Made by a program: the position numbers and the translations under genes. The notes below the pieces were generated by a model, which saw nothing but the letters and a program-made list of their open reading frames with translations, had not been told where the DNA came from and ran no database searches. A stretch of DNA of 45,419 nucleotides from JBDHUW01 sp039809345 (GTDB lineage Bacteria; Patescibacteriota; Gracilibacteria; Absconditabacterales; Absconditicoccaceae), in the NCBI GenBank assembly GCA_039809345.1, contig JBDHUW010000008.1, positions 1 through 45,419 on the forward strand, in the 5' to 3' direction. Below, piece after piece: positions 29,751 to 42,200 of this stretch; the first letter of the stretch is position 1; the number at the start of each line of letters is the position of its first letter.

Positions 29751-31610
29751 CTATGGCAAATTGCAAACAGATATGAGATTTTTTACCATATACGTCCCCT
29801 CAATAGTATATCACAATTTTTTATAGTATTCCCTCACTCAAATTCATGAAATCACAGAGAGTCTCTCATATCCACATTGCATAGTGATTTTTTCTGCCAG
29901 CCCCATGAGCTGTGATCAGAATCACTTATGTTGTGCTGTGGCTTCAGTTTTTACGAGGTCTCATCAAAGAAGCAATTGTTTAAGCTGACCATATACGTGC
30001 AGCTCCCTAATCAGTGCGGTGTTTTTTCATAGTCAATCATACTCCATGATAGCACATTCATCTAGCAAAAGAAGCCTAGCAAAACCATAGAGATATCAAA
30101 GCTCATCTTCAAAGCTTATAAAAAATTCCTGCCCTGCTGAAGACAAATACTTTCTCACTACAATGTTTATAAACTGTGGTTTACCTTCTGTTCTATGTCT
30201 CATCTCTCTAGCTCTCGTGTCCAATGAAACATAATTTCTCATGGAAACTATGTCTGGGGTTTTTCACCATATACTACTAATTCACTCCTCTCCCACCTCC
30301 TGTACGACGTTTTGCAAAAACTCTTCTTCTGTTTCAGCTACCACGAGATTGGGATATAAGCGAGCATACATTTTTTTTCTCAACTCAGGATTTTCGCTAT
30401 TTTCCTTCATCATGTCTCTTTCCGTGATTTGACGAAGGTTTGTAATCTTACTTCAGGCTACGATTTCTGTCTCAGGAATATCACGTATCAAACGCTTGAT
30501 ACGGGTATATGGAGGGAATATCTCACGTTCAGCTATTTTGATAATATCTATGATGCTTTCAGAGGTGAGTGGTTTGTACTCTCACTTTTTATAAAGATCA
30601 TAGAGTTCAGTGTTGGGGATGACTGAGGTAGGGTAAAATTTGACTTCATCGGGTCTGATTCGCGGATCAGAAAATGCCATACGAAAGCTCTCGATATCTT
30701 TTTCTATGGTAGAACCATAGAGCCCAGGCATGAAGTGAATGGAAAACTTGAATCCATACTGACGCATCTTATGCACTGCTTCACGAGCTTGTTGCACACT
30801 ATGTCCACGTTTATTAGCATCTAGTACATCATCAAACATAGACTGCAATCACATTTCCAACCTTGTCACTCACCAATCACGTCGCATTTGGCAATTTTCA
30901 TCTGTCATATACTCAGGTCTTGTTTCTATAGTGAGTCCTATCACGCGATGATTTGCTGTCTCATTAATTTTCATAGACTCTTGGATCGTACTGGGATATT
31001 CCATTCACAAATCCTCCAACGAATAACGTACAGATCTTGCATTCTCAGAAACATTGATCTTACTCATGAAAACATCAAACGTATTGCATGCATCGTACAA
31101 TCACTTGAGAAAATCTCTTTTATAATCAGTTGGATATACATCTCGTGTCCCTCACAAAACAATCATTTCAATTTTGTCAGTCGCGTGTCAGGTTAGATAT
31201 AGAGACAACAATCTATTGTACGTTTGTTTATATGGATCAAATTGATTCAAGAGTGCACGCATTGCTCCAGGCTCTGTATTTATATAACTTTTGGGCATAG
31301 TAGCATCATTTGGGCAGAAAATACATTTTCAAGGGCACCAAAATGGTTTAGTCAAAACCTGAATAGGCACAATTCATGACTGCGATCTCACTCAGCGTTT
31401 TTTTAATATAGATTCCAAAAATTCATTACGCAAAATATCTCACTTTTTCAAAAGCTCACGATAAACTACCAATAATTCTGTATTTGTTGGTAGTTCAGAC
31501 AATTGATGCTCCTTCGCATACTCTCTTTTGAGCTTTTTGAATGCTACAGAGACATTATTGCTATCTTCAATCTTACTGATGGCAACTACTAAATCTTTTA
31601 AGGTTTGCAT
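29751..31610 (-). CDS. Elp3-family tRNA U34 carboxymethyl-synthase (radical SAM + GNAT)
   Basis: Elp3 modifies wobble uridine of tRNAs using S-adenosylmethionine and acetyl-CoA. The 619-aa protein has an N-terminal helical region (1-80) and a radical SAM domain with the CPGKCIFC cluster (Cys92, Cys96, Cys99), followed by PNDATMPKSY and SYINTEPGA. Further family blocks are IGLTIETRPE, GLQSMFDDVL and the HFMPGLYG segment. The C-terminal GNAT domain carries QHKGFGSQLM and ends YYKKLGY. It is first of a long minus-strand operon. Elp3 is typical of archaea and eukaryotes and patchy in bacteria. The divergent amidase gene begins about 100 bp upstream. Confidence 0.95.
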
Positions 31611-31714
31611 GGCAAAAAAGTATAGATATTCAAAAAAGAAAAACAAGGAAACCAGTCAACTTATTATGAGTGGAATCTCTTGCATCTATTGGTACGATTA
31701 TTATACCATGGGTA

Positions 31715-32806
31715 ATGGAGACAGTAACCCAACTGGAGACTAGTAAGTCATATGCCAAAAATATACTCTATGGCATCTTCGCCACCTGAGCACTTTTCAT
31801 CGCGCTGGAATCATGAGCAGCCAAAAATCCACCTGAAAGCGAGACTAAACCGACTACCGAACCTGTAAAAAAGAAATCAGCACCTGCCATAATCAAACAT
31901 GATGATACAGACATAGAAACATTTGAAGCATACAGTCCTTATGCTGCAAATCGAGAAATGCCGCTTCCACCAAATACGCCAGAAGATAGCATGCGGCTTG
32001 TTGATCAATTTCAAAAAAACTACAGACAATGCAATGTGATGAAAACCAAAGAAGTGATGAACACAGTAAGCTATGTCACATTACATAGCACCGAAGGGAG
32101 AGAAGAATGAACCATAAAGTATCTCAGTCAAACTGGTAAAGCGCATTTTATGATACTAAAAAATTGAGATATCATATCATACTGACCATCTAGTTGATAT
32201 ACTGGAGAACCTCTAAGGCAGATCAATCACATGGGGGAAGCATGAGCTGAGAAAAGTAGAGCTATGCGGAATCATGATGGGAAAGCTACATTTTCTGCGG
32301 TGGGTATCGAGGTCAGTGCATTGCCTTGAGAGGGGCGAACCGATGCACAATACAGCTCAGTAAAAAAGTTATTGGAATACTTATCAACCAAATATGGACT
32401 AATGAGAAAGGATATAATTACCCACTCAATGTGTGCGTACTCACCTGAGCATGGATTGATGAGAAAACAAGATCCGGCATATCTTGACCGACAAAAACTT
32501 TGACTTGATCCAGGATCAGCACAGATCAACAGAGATGTGGTAGCTGGGATCATTGCACCCAATCTGCTAGGTCAATACAAGCGATTAAGAATGCAGAAAA
32601 GTAGTGCCTATGAAAATAGAATCACACTTTCTCATGAAGAAGCAATCGAATATATGAAACAACACTCTTCATGAGTAGACGATGCTATCAAGCTTCACAA
32701 AGAACGCAACAATTGAAAAATAAATCCACGAGCACACAAATGAAGATTTTCTGATTACTGGATGAGTATTGAAGAAATTGATGCAAGATATTGAAGAAAA
32801 GATTAG
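31715..32806 (+). CDS. Membrane-anchored N-acetylmuramoyl-L-alanine amidase, 363 aa
   Basis: An amidase_2 (PGRP-like) enzyme that cleaves the bond between MurNAc and L-Ala in peptidoglycan. An N-terminal hydrophobic segment (residues 15-33) anchors or exports it, followed by a Pro/Thr/Lys-rich linker. The zinc ligands appear as VTLHSTEG and ITHSMCAYSPEHG, with AHFMILKNGDI and VGIEVSALPG strands between, as in family members. A GTG at 31670 in frame is an alternative start. The 31611-31714 gap is shared with the divergent elp3. It overlaps by 4 bases the end of the convergent amidase-SpoIID gene. Confidence 0.88.
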
Positions 32807-34758
32807 TTTACTGTCACTATCTTGGTTCATGGGTAGTAGTATTGAATAATTTCATCTACTGATTTTCATTGATCGGCCAAAGCAGAAGATCCCTCACCTG
32901 ATAGCCCTACTCAGTGTCACTTGAAATCATCACACGCCACGCCATGTACATCCTTCACAGACTGCAAATATGGAGTATCTTTTCGTCATCGTTTCTCGTC
33001 TGCAGACCGAGTAAATCATGCTGAACAATTGAAATATGGCAAGATAGGGAGGAGTCAATTATATGTAATATACTGGTTTCTCGTCTGTTGCAATGCGAGT
33101 GGTCGCTTATCAGATATTTTTTCCCATCATGCACCGAGATATTTTTGAAATATACGAGGATCATCTACTGCACTATACAATGCTCATTCGGGGATTGATG
33201 AATGTTTTGTATCTCATCACATATAGTACAATGCATATCATTTTGATAACAATGCTAGTATATTAGCTTTTGTCTGCGTTTGATTGTCTGATGCCTCAGC
33301 TACTCATCTCATATAATTATCGAGTGAAAGAATATTTGCTACATAGTGCATGTTTTGTGCCTCTTCATTTATTTTTTTCACTGGTCAATACGCAAAAAGG
33401 AGGGATTGTTTAAATTGATTGAGTGGCGTTTTGTCCGAAGCAAATCTATTGTAGTTTGTAATCGAAATAATTCAATTACTTGAGGTAGAAACAGCAAATC
33501 TAGATGTAGTAAATCTGCTCTTTCAAACAGTCACTATAAAGTTTGTATTATTTTTTGATACAGAAAGTGAATTTGCAGTGCGTCTCGTGCCACCTATTCT
33601 AACCACACATTGACCTGTACATGAGATTTCCCATTTATTCAATGCAGTAGTAGCTTCATACAAAAGCACAGACACAGGTTTTTTTACAATAGTAGTAATA
33701 TCTGAAATCTTTGGGGCAGTTAGCAACCTATTGATATTTGATTGAGACTTCGTGAATCATTTTTCAGAAATATAGTTTTGTTTTAGCTCACCAAGTGAAA
33801 CAGATGACTGTGTTGAAAGCGGTAAACTGATTGCATTTTGTCAAACTATACTAGTTGCTCATAGTCTAAGATTAGCTGCTACCACAGTCCTAAGAGAAGG
33901 AAGTAATTTATATAAATTCTCTCATGGACAGCTTGTATATCATGCGTCTTTGTGCCCCGCAATCGCATTATGAATTTCTGACACCACAAAAGGGTATGAA
34001 GATGAGGTCTTGAAATAGCGACCTTCACTCAATGGATTTATATTGTACTTTTTACTAACTGCTGTTGCAAGATTGGTGAGTGCTACAATTTGTTCTTGAG
34101 TAGGTTCGATTTCTTCAAAGTTTCACACTAGTGATATTCACACACTTGGAGTATTATTCCAAGCTGCATGTGCTCATATCACTCCAGCGCCTCCAGCTCT
34201 TCACTCATAGATCCTTCAACTAGGCATAATCACAAAATTGTATCAGATATCTCACCATCATCTAGAAAAAGCATGAAATCTGTAGAGGTTTTTCATATGT
34301 TCTTTTTCCTGTTCTATAGTCTGTGGAAGATTTTTATTGTTGTCGGCAGTATGATGTATAATTATTTTTGTCTTTTTGATTTTGTATTGATTTGACCATC
34401 GCAACTTATTTTTTCACGCTCATGCGACTACTCTATCTATTTTAAACTCAGATCCAAAGTTACTCAACACATAATCGGTAGCTGTTTTTCTATTTTTCTC
34501 AGCTTGGGTTGGTTCTGCCTCTTCCGTTCACTCATATTTTTTGGCTGCTTCTAAGATTTTTTGATATTCATCTCTTGATGCCAATCTTCGTGACTCATCA
34601 GCTCATCGATCGGCACGTTGTATATATGAAATTCAAACCAGTCATCGGTTATTCACTTCGGGGTTTGCAGGTTGCATTGTTGTAGCGTACGTATTTGGGT
34701 ATCACAAAATTGAGAGTCACAATATAGCTAGAATTATCAATATGGCCTTATGTTTCAT
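32803..34758 (-). CDS. Exported amidase-SpoIID fusion protein, 651 aa
   Basis: A signal peptide (MKHKAILIILAILGLS, residues 1-20) precedes a Pro/Glu linker. An amidase_2 domain (about residues 125-300) follows with the zinc pair IIIHHTADN (His135, His136) and EIHNAIAGHKD. The C-terminal half is a SpoIID/LytB-type domain ending in GHGVGLSGEGSSALAD and IIQYYYPGTKI (about residues 600-648), the lytic transglycosylase signature. Together they would cut both the peptide-glycan bond and the glycan strand, denuding and opening peptidoglycan. It is convergent with the other amidase and divergent from the PHP gene. Confidence 0.88.
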
Positions 34759-34855
34759 TTTCTTGCAAAATGCATTCTAAAATATATATCTACTTTATAA
34801 TAATACAGTGCCTAGTTGCAAGCTAGAGCATCATTATCTTTTGCACATTTGTATA

Positions 34856-35776
34856 ATGTTCACTCATATTCATTGACATAGTCAATATTCATTGTTGGAG
34901 GCAATCTGATCAACCAAAGGTATTTTGTCGAAATTGAAAGAAGTCTGATCAACTCATGCCCCCATCATGGATTACAACGGTATGTACAACGCAATCACGC
35001 ATTATGAACTCTGCAAAAAAGAGTGACTCACACCAATAATATGAGTAGATTTGGCTACTCAAATAACGATGCAATGAAAGTCATACTCAAAAAGTCGCTT
35101 CAGCACATTGATTGCTAAAAATCATGAGGGGTATTTGTGGCTATTGGAAAACGTATCTCGCGCTCACACATCAAATAAAAATTGAATTCCTCATCAAACA
35201 CTCTCGCAGCTATCTGAAACAAAAGGGAATATCATAAGTCTCGTAAATGGCTACGAATCACCAGTCTGAGATATGATCCAAGCAGGTCGCACAAAAGAAG
35301 ATATCATTCAAACGATAAACACATATGAGGAGATATTTGGGAAGGAGAATGTATTTCTAGAAATCATCCCACAGTCATTTGCAGACAATGCACTTCTAGC
35401 TCAGGCAAATGTAATGCTACGAGAATTACATGAAACGATGAACCTACCAGTACTCTGCTCGAGCAACTTTCACTACATCAATCAAGATGACAAAGAAGCA
35501 TATGACATCGCACGTTGTATCAAAGATGGCAAGCGTGTATACGATGATGATAGAAGGAAAACCGCTTGAGATTTCTATATCATGAGTGAAGAAGAGATCA
35601 AAGAAAAGTGTATCCAAAACGGCTTCAATGAGTCCCAATTTTTTACAATGTGTGCGGGGATATCTACATTGCTAAATCTCATTGATCTACAAATACCGTT
35701 GTGAAAAATACTTTTCCCAGAATATGACAGTCCTGAAGATATCAAGGAGTTATATGGTAAGTTTCAGTCTCTCTAG
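34856..35776 (+). CDS. Stand-alone PHP domain of DNA polymerase III alpha (DnaE)
   Basis: The 306 residues match the N-terminal PHP domain of DnaE: FTHIHGHSQYSLLEAIGS start, MDYNGMYNAITHYELCKKEGLTPIIGVDL, FLEIIPQ, and LCSSNFHYINQDDKEAYD. Full DnaE is over 1100 aa. Here a normal stop comes just where the polymerase palm would begin, and a lexA-like gene follows after 80 bp. So this is either half of a split DnaE or an independent PHP phosphoesterase/proofreading protein. Some metal ligands differ (DHGN reads DYNG), so exonuclease activity is uncertain. Confidence 0.88.
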
Positions 35777-35796
35777 TCAAAATTATTTATTTCCTC

Positions 35797-35824
35797 TTGA
35801 AATAGTCAGGGGTATGTATATACC
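35797..35824 (+). promoter_or_regulatory. lexA-like promoter with palindromic operator
   Basis: TTGAAA (35797-35802) and TATACC (35819-35824) are 16 bp apart. A perfect inverted repeat GGTAT-N4-ATACC at 35811-35824 covers the -10 box. It is the likely autoregulatory site of the repressor encoded next. Confidence 0.6.
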
Positions 35825-35856
35825 AGGTATAATTTTACCATCTATTACATAAACCT

Positions 35857-36453
35857 ATGAGCAAAGAAAAAGATGATAATCTATATGTAAATAGAGTAAA
35901 TCAACTCAAAAAATTTTACTACAATGAAGATAGGCTTCCTTCGATTGTGGAAATGAGATCGCTCTTTCATGTGTCTTCACAATCAGCAGTACAGTCATTT
36001 TTGATGAGAATGCTTGATGATTGACTAGTCAGGAAAGATGGGAAAGCATATCTCCCTACAGAAGAACTAGTATGAATTCCTGCATATGATGATGCGAGGT
36101 GATGAATTGCCACACCAGTAAAAGATATCGACAAACATCAAATAGTGCTTGCAAAGTATCTTGTAGACAATCCTTTGAGCACAAGATTTGCAAAAGTCGC
36201 ATGAGATAGCATGAGAGATGCTGGCATAGTAGACGGAGATTTTATTATCGTAGATGTAGACAAAAGAGCTCATTTTGGTGACATCATCTTTGTCATCACA
36301 TTCGAATGAGAACGTCTTGTAAAATTTTATGAGAAAAGGAAAGATGGCAGACCAGTATTGAGATCAGCAAACCCAGACTTTGCAGATATCTTAGTGACAC
36401 CAGAAATGCAAATAGCGTGAGTTGTGATATGAAGTTTCAGAAGATTCAGTTAG
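35857..36453 (+). CDS. LexA/S24-family repressor-peptidase
   Basis: A self-cleaving repressor of the LexA class. The N-terminal winged helix (residues 20-60) has the LPSIVEMRSLFHVSSQSAV...GLVRKDG pattern. The C-terminal S24 domain has the catalytic serine in VAGDSMRDAGI (Ser118) and the lysine in ERLVKFY (Lys156), almost the same numbers as E. coli LexA. The Ala-Gly cleavage site is not canonical: the hinge reads DARGGIATP. Length is 198 aa. A palindrome over its promoter suggests autoregulation. It could be LexA or a prophage-type repressor; no prophage genes are near. Confidence 0.9.
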
Positions 36454-36454
36454 A

Positions 36455-37648
36455 TTATTTGTTTGTGATTAGATGCCCATGAGCTCTTTCATACAGATAG
36501 TAGAAAGCTAATCCAGCAATTGCCAAAAATCAAAGTCATGTTAGTATAATAATTCAATATCTCAAAGATCAAGCTCCCATATAAACAAGAATGAAATATG
36601 AACAACTCAACACAACTACTCTTACGGTTGCAGCTAACATCTCCTGAATTATAACAATTGGCATCATAGTGCTATCTTTTGACTTCATAGTCTCCAACAC
36701 CTTCATTTTGATAGGTTTTTCATACGTGAAGTAGAGAGATAGCAACAGCGACCTCACCACGACATAGATTATCATCACCACCCATCCACTCCACCATGGC
36801 ATCAACAGTAGGGTCACTCATATTATAAACGCTAGAGCCATAAAATATCTTGTGGGATGCTGTGTGTGAGAATAACGTAGGATCAAGAGAAGTATAAGTA
36901 ATCAAACTCATTTTGTGATTCATTGGAACAGCCCCACCCAAGACTCATTTTCTATAATCTGCACCTCCAACAACGTTCATATAAATGGTATCAACACAGT
37001 GAGTCAAGAAAGAGTAAGATAAAAGATAGAGACTCGAGAGGTACGCTTAATAGTTTCAGCATAATGTGAATGCTCTAGCTTTGCAACAACATAATCTGGT
37101 AATTTATAAATCGCAATAGCTGTCACAAAAAGCATCACAGCTGCAGCAATAAATATGATTAGATAGACAGTATCAACAAATGGGATTGCAGCAAAAAAAG
37201 ATCATATCACCAAAGGGATAACAATCTCTGCACCTGTTTTCCACGTATTTAGCGTAGCTGCATATTTTGTTCTCAGTAATGGATCTATAAACTCAAACTC
37301 ATACAACTCTTGTGAACAAAAATAGAGTCACTTACCGAATCACAATACGATATATCAAAGCAACAGCAACCAAAGTGAATTCCATTGCATCATACTTGTA
37401 GACAACAAACACATCACTATTGCAAAAAACATGAATGTTCTAGCGGAGATAGCGCGGTTGTGATTTACTCGTGCCGTAAAAAGATATCCGCAAACTACTG
37501 CAATATACATCACCATAGTTCAAATAATCACTCCATGAATTCAATCAAAATACTTGATCACATAAAATGTGATAAATGACTGAAAAATGAGGGTTGATAT
37601 CGCATAAAGAATTCATTGGTTTATGAGCTTTTTTGCAGTTTGATTCAT
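36455..37648 (-). CDS. MFS-like multi-pass transporter, 397 aa
   Basis: About eleven to twelve hydrophobic segments, with a central hydrophilic loop near residues 190-215, give the layout of a Major Facilitator Superfamily permease. No diagnostic loop-2/3 motif is strong enough to name a substrate. It ends with a short basic tail. Its start lies 28 nt inside the end of the glycosyltransferase gene on the same strand. Many membrane glycines are UGA. Confidence 0.75.
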
Positions 37649-38616
37649 TGTTTGATTCACTCTATGTAGTTATATAAAAGCTTATATCTGATATTCCCTC
37701 ATCTCACAAGGAGAAAGAGTACAGTCATGAAAGATGTCACTGGGAATCACAAACATCGAAATCAAATCTTTTGCAATGTAGTCGCATTCTTTTTTACAAA
37801 TAAGATGCGATTCTTTGCTTTGTTCCTCGCTCATGCAGGAGTAGCCAAAAAGGAATGCTCCAAAATAGTTTTATCTCTTTCCATATGTTGTATTGCAGTC
37901 TTCTTGCTTACAAGCAAGGGAATTCCTTTCTTGGTCATACGAAAAAAACAATCTATATCTTCATAGATAAATCACATTCTTTCATCAAACTGATTTTGCA
38001 AAAAATATTCTTTGGGTCAAAACAATGAGTTTCACCCAATCGTACAGACACGTACATAGTCCGCTGTGCTCTTATAAAAGATAGGCAATCTAAATACAAA
38101 ACGAAATGCCGCAACTATTTTGCTTTTCCATCCAGAGAAAATTACTGGTTCTGGCCATCAAAGAAGAAAATGGTATGCCTTAATTCACTGTGATTGAATA
38201 CGTTCAGTATCGCGCCACATGATCGTGGGAGAAAATACGATGTCTTGTTTGTATTCCTGTTTGAGAGTCAAATATTCTGCGATAGTTCTTGCAAAAAAAT
38301 CCTGCGCGAAAATATTGTCGTCGTCAATAATATACATATAATCAGAAGTAACCTCTTTCAATCATAAGTTTCTTGCATAGCTAGCATCATCTCTCCCACC
38401 AGGCTTCTTAGCAATCACCTTCCGATTAATTTTCTCATACATAGATTTTGGAAGGTTCTTGGTAGCTTCTCACTGTAGCTGCAAAAGAACACCACTGAAT
38501 TGATTTACTACTATAATTATACGCTGAGGTTGAAGCGCTTGTGATTGTATGGCAGAAAGCATTCTTTTTATATTTACAAGATCTCCCCTTGTAGGTATCA
38601 CTACATCAAAATTCAT
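37621..38616 (-). CDS. Family 2 glycosyltransferase (GT-A fold)
   Basis: The 331-aa protein begins FDVVIPTRGDLVNIKRML, the usual GT2 start. It then has GRDDASYARNLGL and IIDDDNIF, the DxD-type metal/nucleotide-sugar site near residue 103. GGNSLFGPKEYF and EDIDCFFRM follow at the acceptor site. A C-terminal hydrophobic segment may associate it with the membrane. It probably adds a sugar to a surface polysaccharide, lipid or protein. The next gene, an MFS-like protein, overlaps its end by 28 nt, so both may serve one surface-glycan task. Confidence 0.88.
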
Positions 38617-38668
38617 ATGATCATACTATGTTTTTACTAAATGAATGCAAACAAAGTCCATGCTATTT

Positions 38669-39181
38669 TTAAGAAGTTTTCTGGGGAGACCTTTTATTGA
38701 AATTTTTGAAATGTTGGATCATTTTCTCTCCGCCTTCTTTTGAAATGACACCATTGATAATATCCTGATGTAAGTGATTAATTTCATTTAATAAAACAAA
38801 AAAGTTTTTTTCTTTTTTCTTACTTCTTAATTGCGCATTTCCCATATATTTTGAAGCGGCAATAGATAACCTATCAAAATAGTGATTTTTTAGATTAGAA
38901 TCAAATGTATGATGTAAAAAAAGTTTTTCTAGCCCCTCAAGCAATGTTAAAAGCGTCTGTCACTCTTCTAATCAGGATTTATCTTTACCCGCATTAACCT
39001 TGGAATTAATTGCATTATTAATTGTACCAACTATCATCTGCTTTTTATTATGAGCGTCAGGAATATCTTTAAAAACAGATTTAATCATAGCAGCAAAATT
39101 CTTTGTTGATTCTTGAAATTTAGTATTCAGTTGCATTTCTAAAGTAAACTTCTCAGCAGGAGATAGATCATTAACATTCAT
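38669..39181 (-). CDS. Hypothetical helical protein, 170 aa
   Basis: Not recognised. Mainly helical and charged, no signal peptide or membrane segment. It starts 27 nt after the TraG/VirB4-like ATPase gene, so it may be an accessory factor of that ATPase. A UGA near the middle splits it in two under the standard code; the two halves are in one frame. Confidence 0.6.
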
Positions 39182-39208
39182 TCCTATGATAGATAAAAAG
39201 TAAAAGTA

Positions 39209-42200
39209 TTATTCTTCAGTCTGTGTAGTTTTCTTTGATTCTACCGTTTCAACTACTGCATCTACAGGAGCTTCCTCAACTACTGGCACTTCTCACTCTC
39301 ATCAATCGGTAGTAGTTGCAGTAGCCAATGTTTGTAGGTTTTGTGTCTCATCATCATCGAGAATACCAAGTCTTGCTTTAGTTTCTGCTTCTACATACTC
39401 CCTTTTGCGGCCATATTTTTTTGCGCTGTATTCTTGCAATATTTCTGCTGCTTTTGAGTTTTCATAGTCCTTGGTCCAAACTGTGTTCATACTAAACACA
39501 CGAGATGTTGAATTGTTGATATTCAATTTACAGTATACCTTATAATTTGAGATTCATACAATATCCTGTGCACTCAAAACTGGTGCATATTCCTTCTCAA
39601 GAAACTCAGCATCAGGAGCACCGACTTTGAATGATTGCATCGTACCCACATTACCAAAAACCGCATCTTTTACTGATTTTTTACCTCCTCCAGACTCTCA
39701 AATATTGTTTCATCATCCACCATCTAATTGTGCGATGTATTGATGCGCCATGATCAACGCTAAACGATATTTTCTCGCTTCTGATAAAATATCAGCGAAC
39801 GTATTTGTCACAAAGTTTTGGAATTCATCCACATACAAGTAGAAATCTCTACGCTTATCCTCATCCATATCTGCACGAGACATAGCTGCGTTGTAGAGGT
39901 TAGATACCAATATCATACCCAGCAGTTGCGCATTTAGTTCTCATATTTTACCCTTTGATAAATTCACAAGCAATATCTTTCATTCATCCATCACCTGTCT
40001 AAAATTGAATGCCGACTTGGTTTGTCATATGATGTTTCTAATCAGACTATTTGTATTGAATGAAACGAATTTCGATGTGAAGTAAGGAATAATTTCTTGT
40101 TTTTCTCTATCTCCCATCGATGCATATGTTTTTTCCCAGAAATTTTTCACGACAGGATTTTTCACCTTTTTCGTTTTGATTTCTCTATATCATTCATCTG
40201 TAAACAATCTTGGCACATCTAGCAACGTAGCTGGATCTTCAAGATCTTCAAGAAGAGTCAATGAACCGAATTTGAAGTACTCTTGGATACGTGGACCAAA
40301 GATTTCTGGACCAAACATTTTCAAGAACATTTCAGTCGCATCATTTACTACACGGTCAGCTTGATCAACAGATGCGATATCATAGAGATTCAATCCCATA
40401 GGACGCTCTTCGTTTCATGCATCAAAATATACGACATCACGAGCTCTTTCTTTTGGAATATATTTCATGATATCCTCTACTAGGTCTCAGTGTGGATCAA
40501 TCACACAACACCCATCACCATTCCAGATATCCTGTCTTGCAAGTGATCAAATAAATACCGACTTACCTCAACCTGACTTTCAAATTACATAATGATGTCT
40601 TGTTCTATCTTTCCTCGTCATATATACAGGACTAAATGTATTTCTATAAATATTAACTCACAAGAAAATTCAATCTTTGAAGACGCGGAATCAGGTTTTC
40701 TTTTCTTTTTTGATAGTCTTGAGCTGCTTCTTCCCATCTTTTTCTACAATCTCTCATCACTCTGGGATCTTCATTCCTTCCGTATAATCTGCAAACACCT
40801 CAGTTTCTATCTCCTTTTCTCATACTGCCCAGTGATGAGATCATTGCATGATTTGAGATATATCTCATCCCAAGTAATCTTCTGCAAGTTTCCCTGTAAT
40901 AATGAAATCAGTAGGTTGTTTCAATTGTGGCAAATTATCTGGTGCTGCCAACATTTTGTAATCGAGCCATTTAATCACAGGTGAACGGTTATATAGTCAA
41001 TCAGGATAATGGAAAAGGGATGTCAACGCATTTGGCGTCATGATATTTTTTTTGTAGAAGAAATGTGTTAGTTGGAACTTCGCAGCAAACTTCCACATAG
41101 GCTTGAAAAACCATCACATAGCATCAGTCAAAAATTCATTGTTGTCCAATTCATTGTTAAACTCATCACGGTATATAGTAAATACACTAATCATATTATC
41201 TAGATTAGCTTCAGGGCGACTATATTCATCAGAGGATGAAATCAATATAATCCCCGCTTCAAAAGCATGTTTACCAGCCTCCTCTCACATGATATTCAAT
41301 GCTTCTTCTTCAGCTTTTGTCATACGCACCATATCTTTCCCTCACTCTTGAATAGGCTGTCCATCTGGTCATTTTTTTTCAGAACCCCCTCTGAGAATAA
41401 ATCCAAGAAACGTAAATGGCGCAAGGAGAATTTTCAATAAAATATTTCTTTTCCCTCCCTCTACATAGAATTTTTCTTTCCTATATAGTCATGTTGCTCG
41501 TTTTTTAGCAAGTAAATTGAACTTCTCTCACACTGGCTTGATAGGAATTACTATAGAAAAGGTGTCTTCTGAGCTCATCTTTCACATCGTATCAATCAAG
41601 TTGTTGAGCGGATCATCAGGCATTTGTTTGTATGTCTTGATCGGATAGACTGGATTTTTTTTAGTATCCATCACGGTAATGGAACTATATTTTTTCGCAG
41701 TATACTTTGGTTTGACAGACAATGTTTCTATCGACGCATCAGAAAACTGAGCTGCAATACCAGATTCAACTATCTTTCTATACTCAGGATAAACAGCAAT
41801 GATAAAGCTCAACAATCACTTTTCATAGTGAAGAATTTGAGTCACCTTTGGCTTTCTAAAGAGCCATCTCATACCAGTTTCCACAAATGAAGACTGTCAT
41901 AGTTTATGCAGTGCATCATACACTTGCCCCATACGAGAAAGTTTTTCTTTCATGTCCTTGGCTACGTCTCTTGCTTGTTCACGAGAAATTTTATCATCAC
42001 CACGAGGCAATACGATACGCAAATAGACTATTCTGTGCGCATTGAATACATCATAGAAAAATTCACACAAATAACGTATCAATTTTGCAAATAGAAAAGC
42101 TAGAATAGCTCATCAAAGAACTATTCCTACCCACTCCAACGCAGGACGAATATTCTCCTTATAGTCAAAATCTTTAATCATCCCTACGATGGCCATAGGT

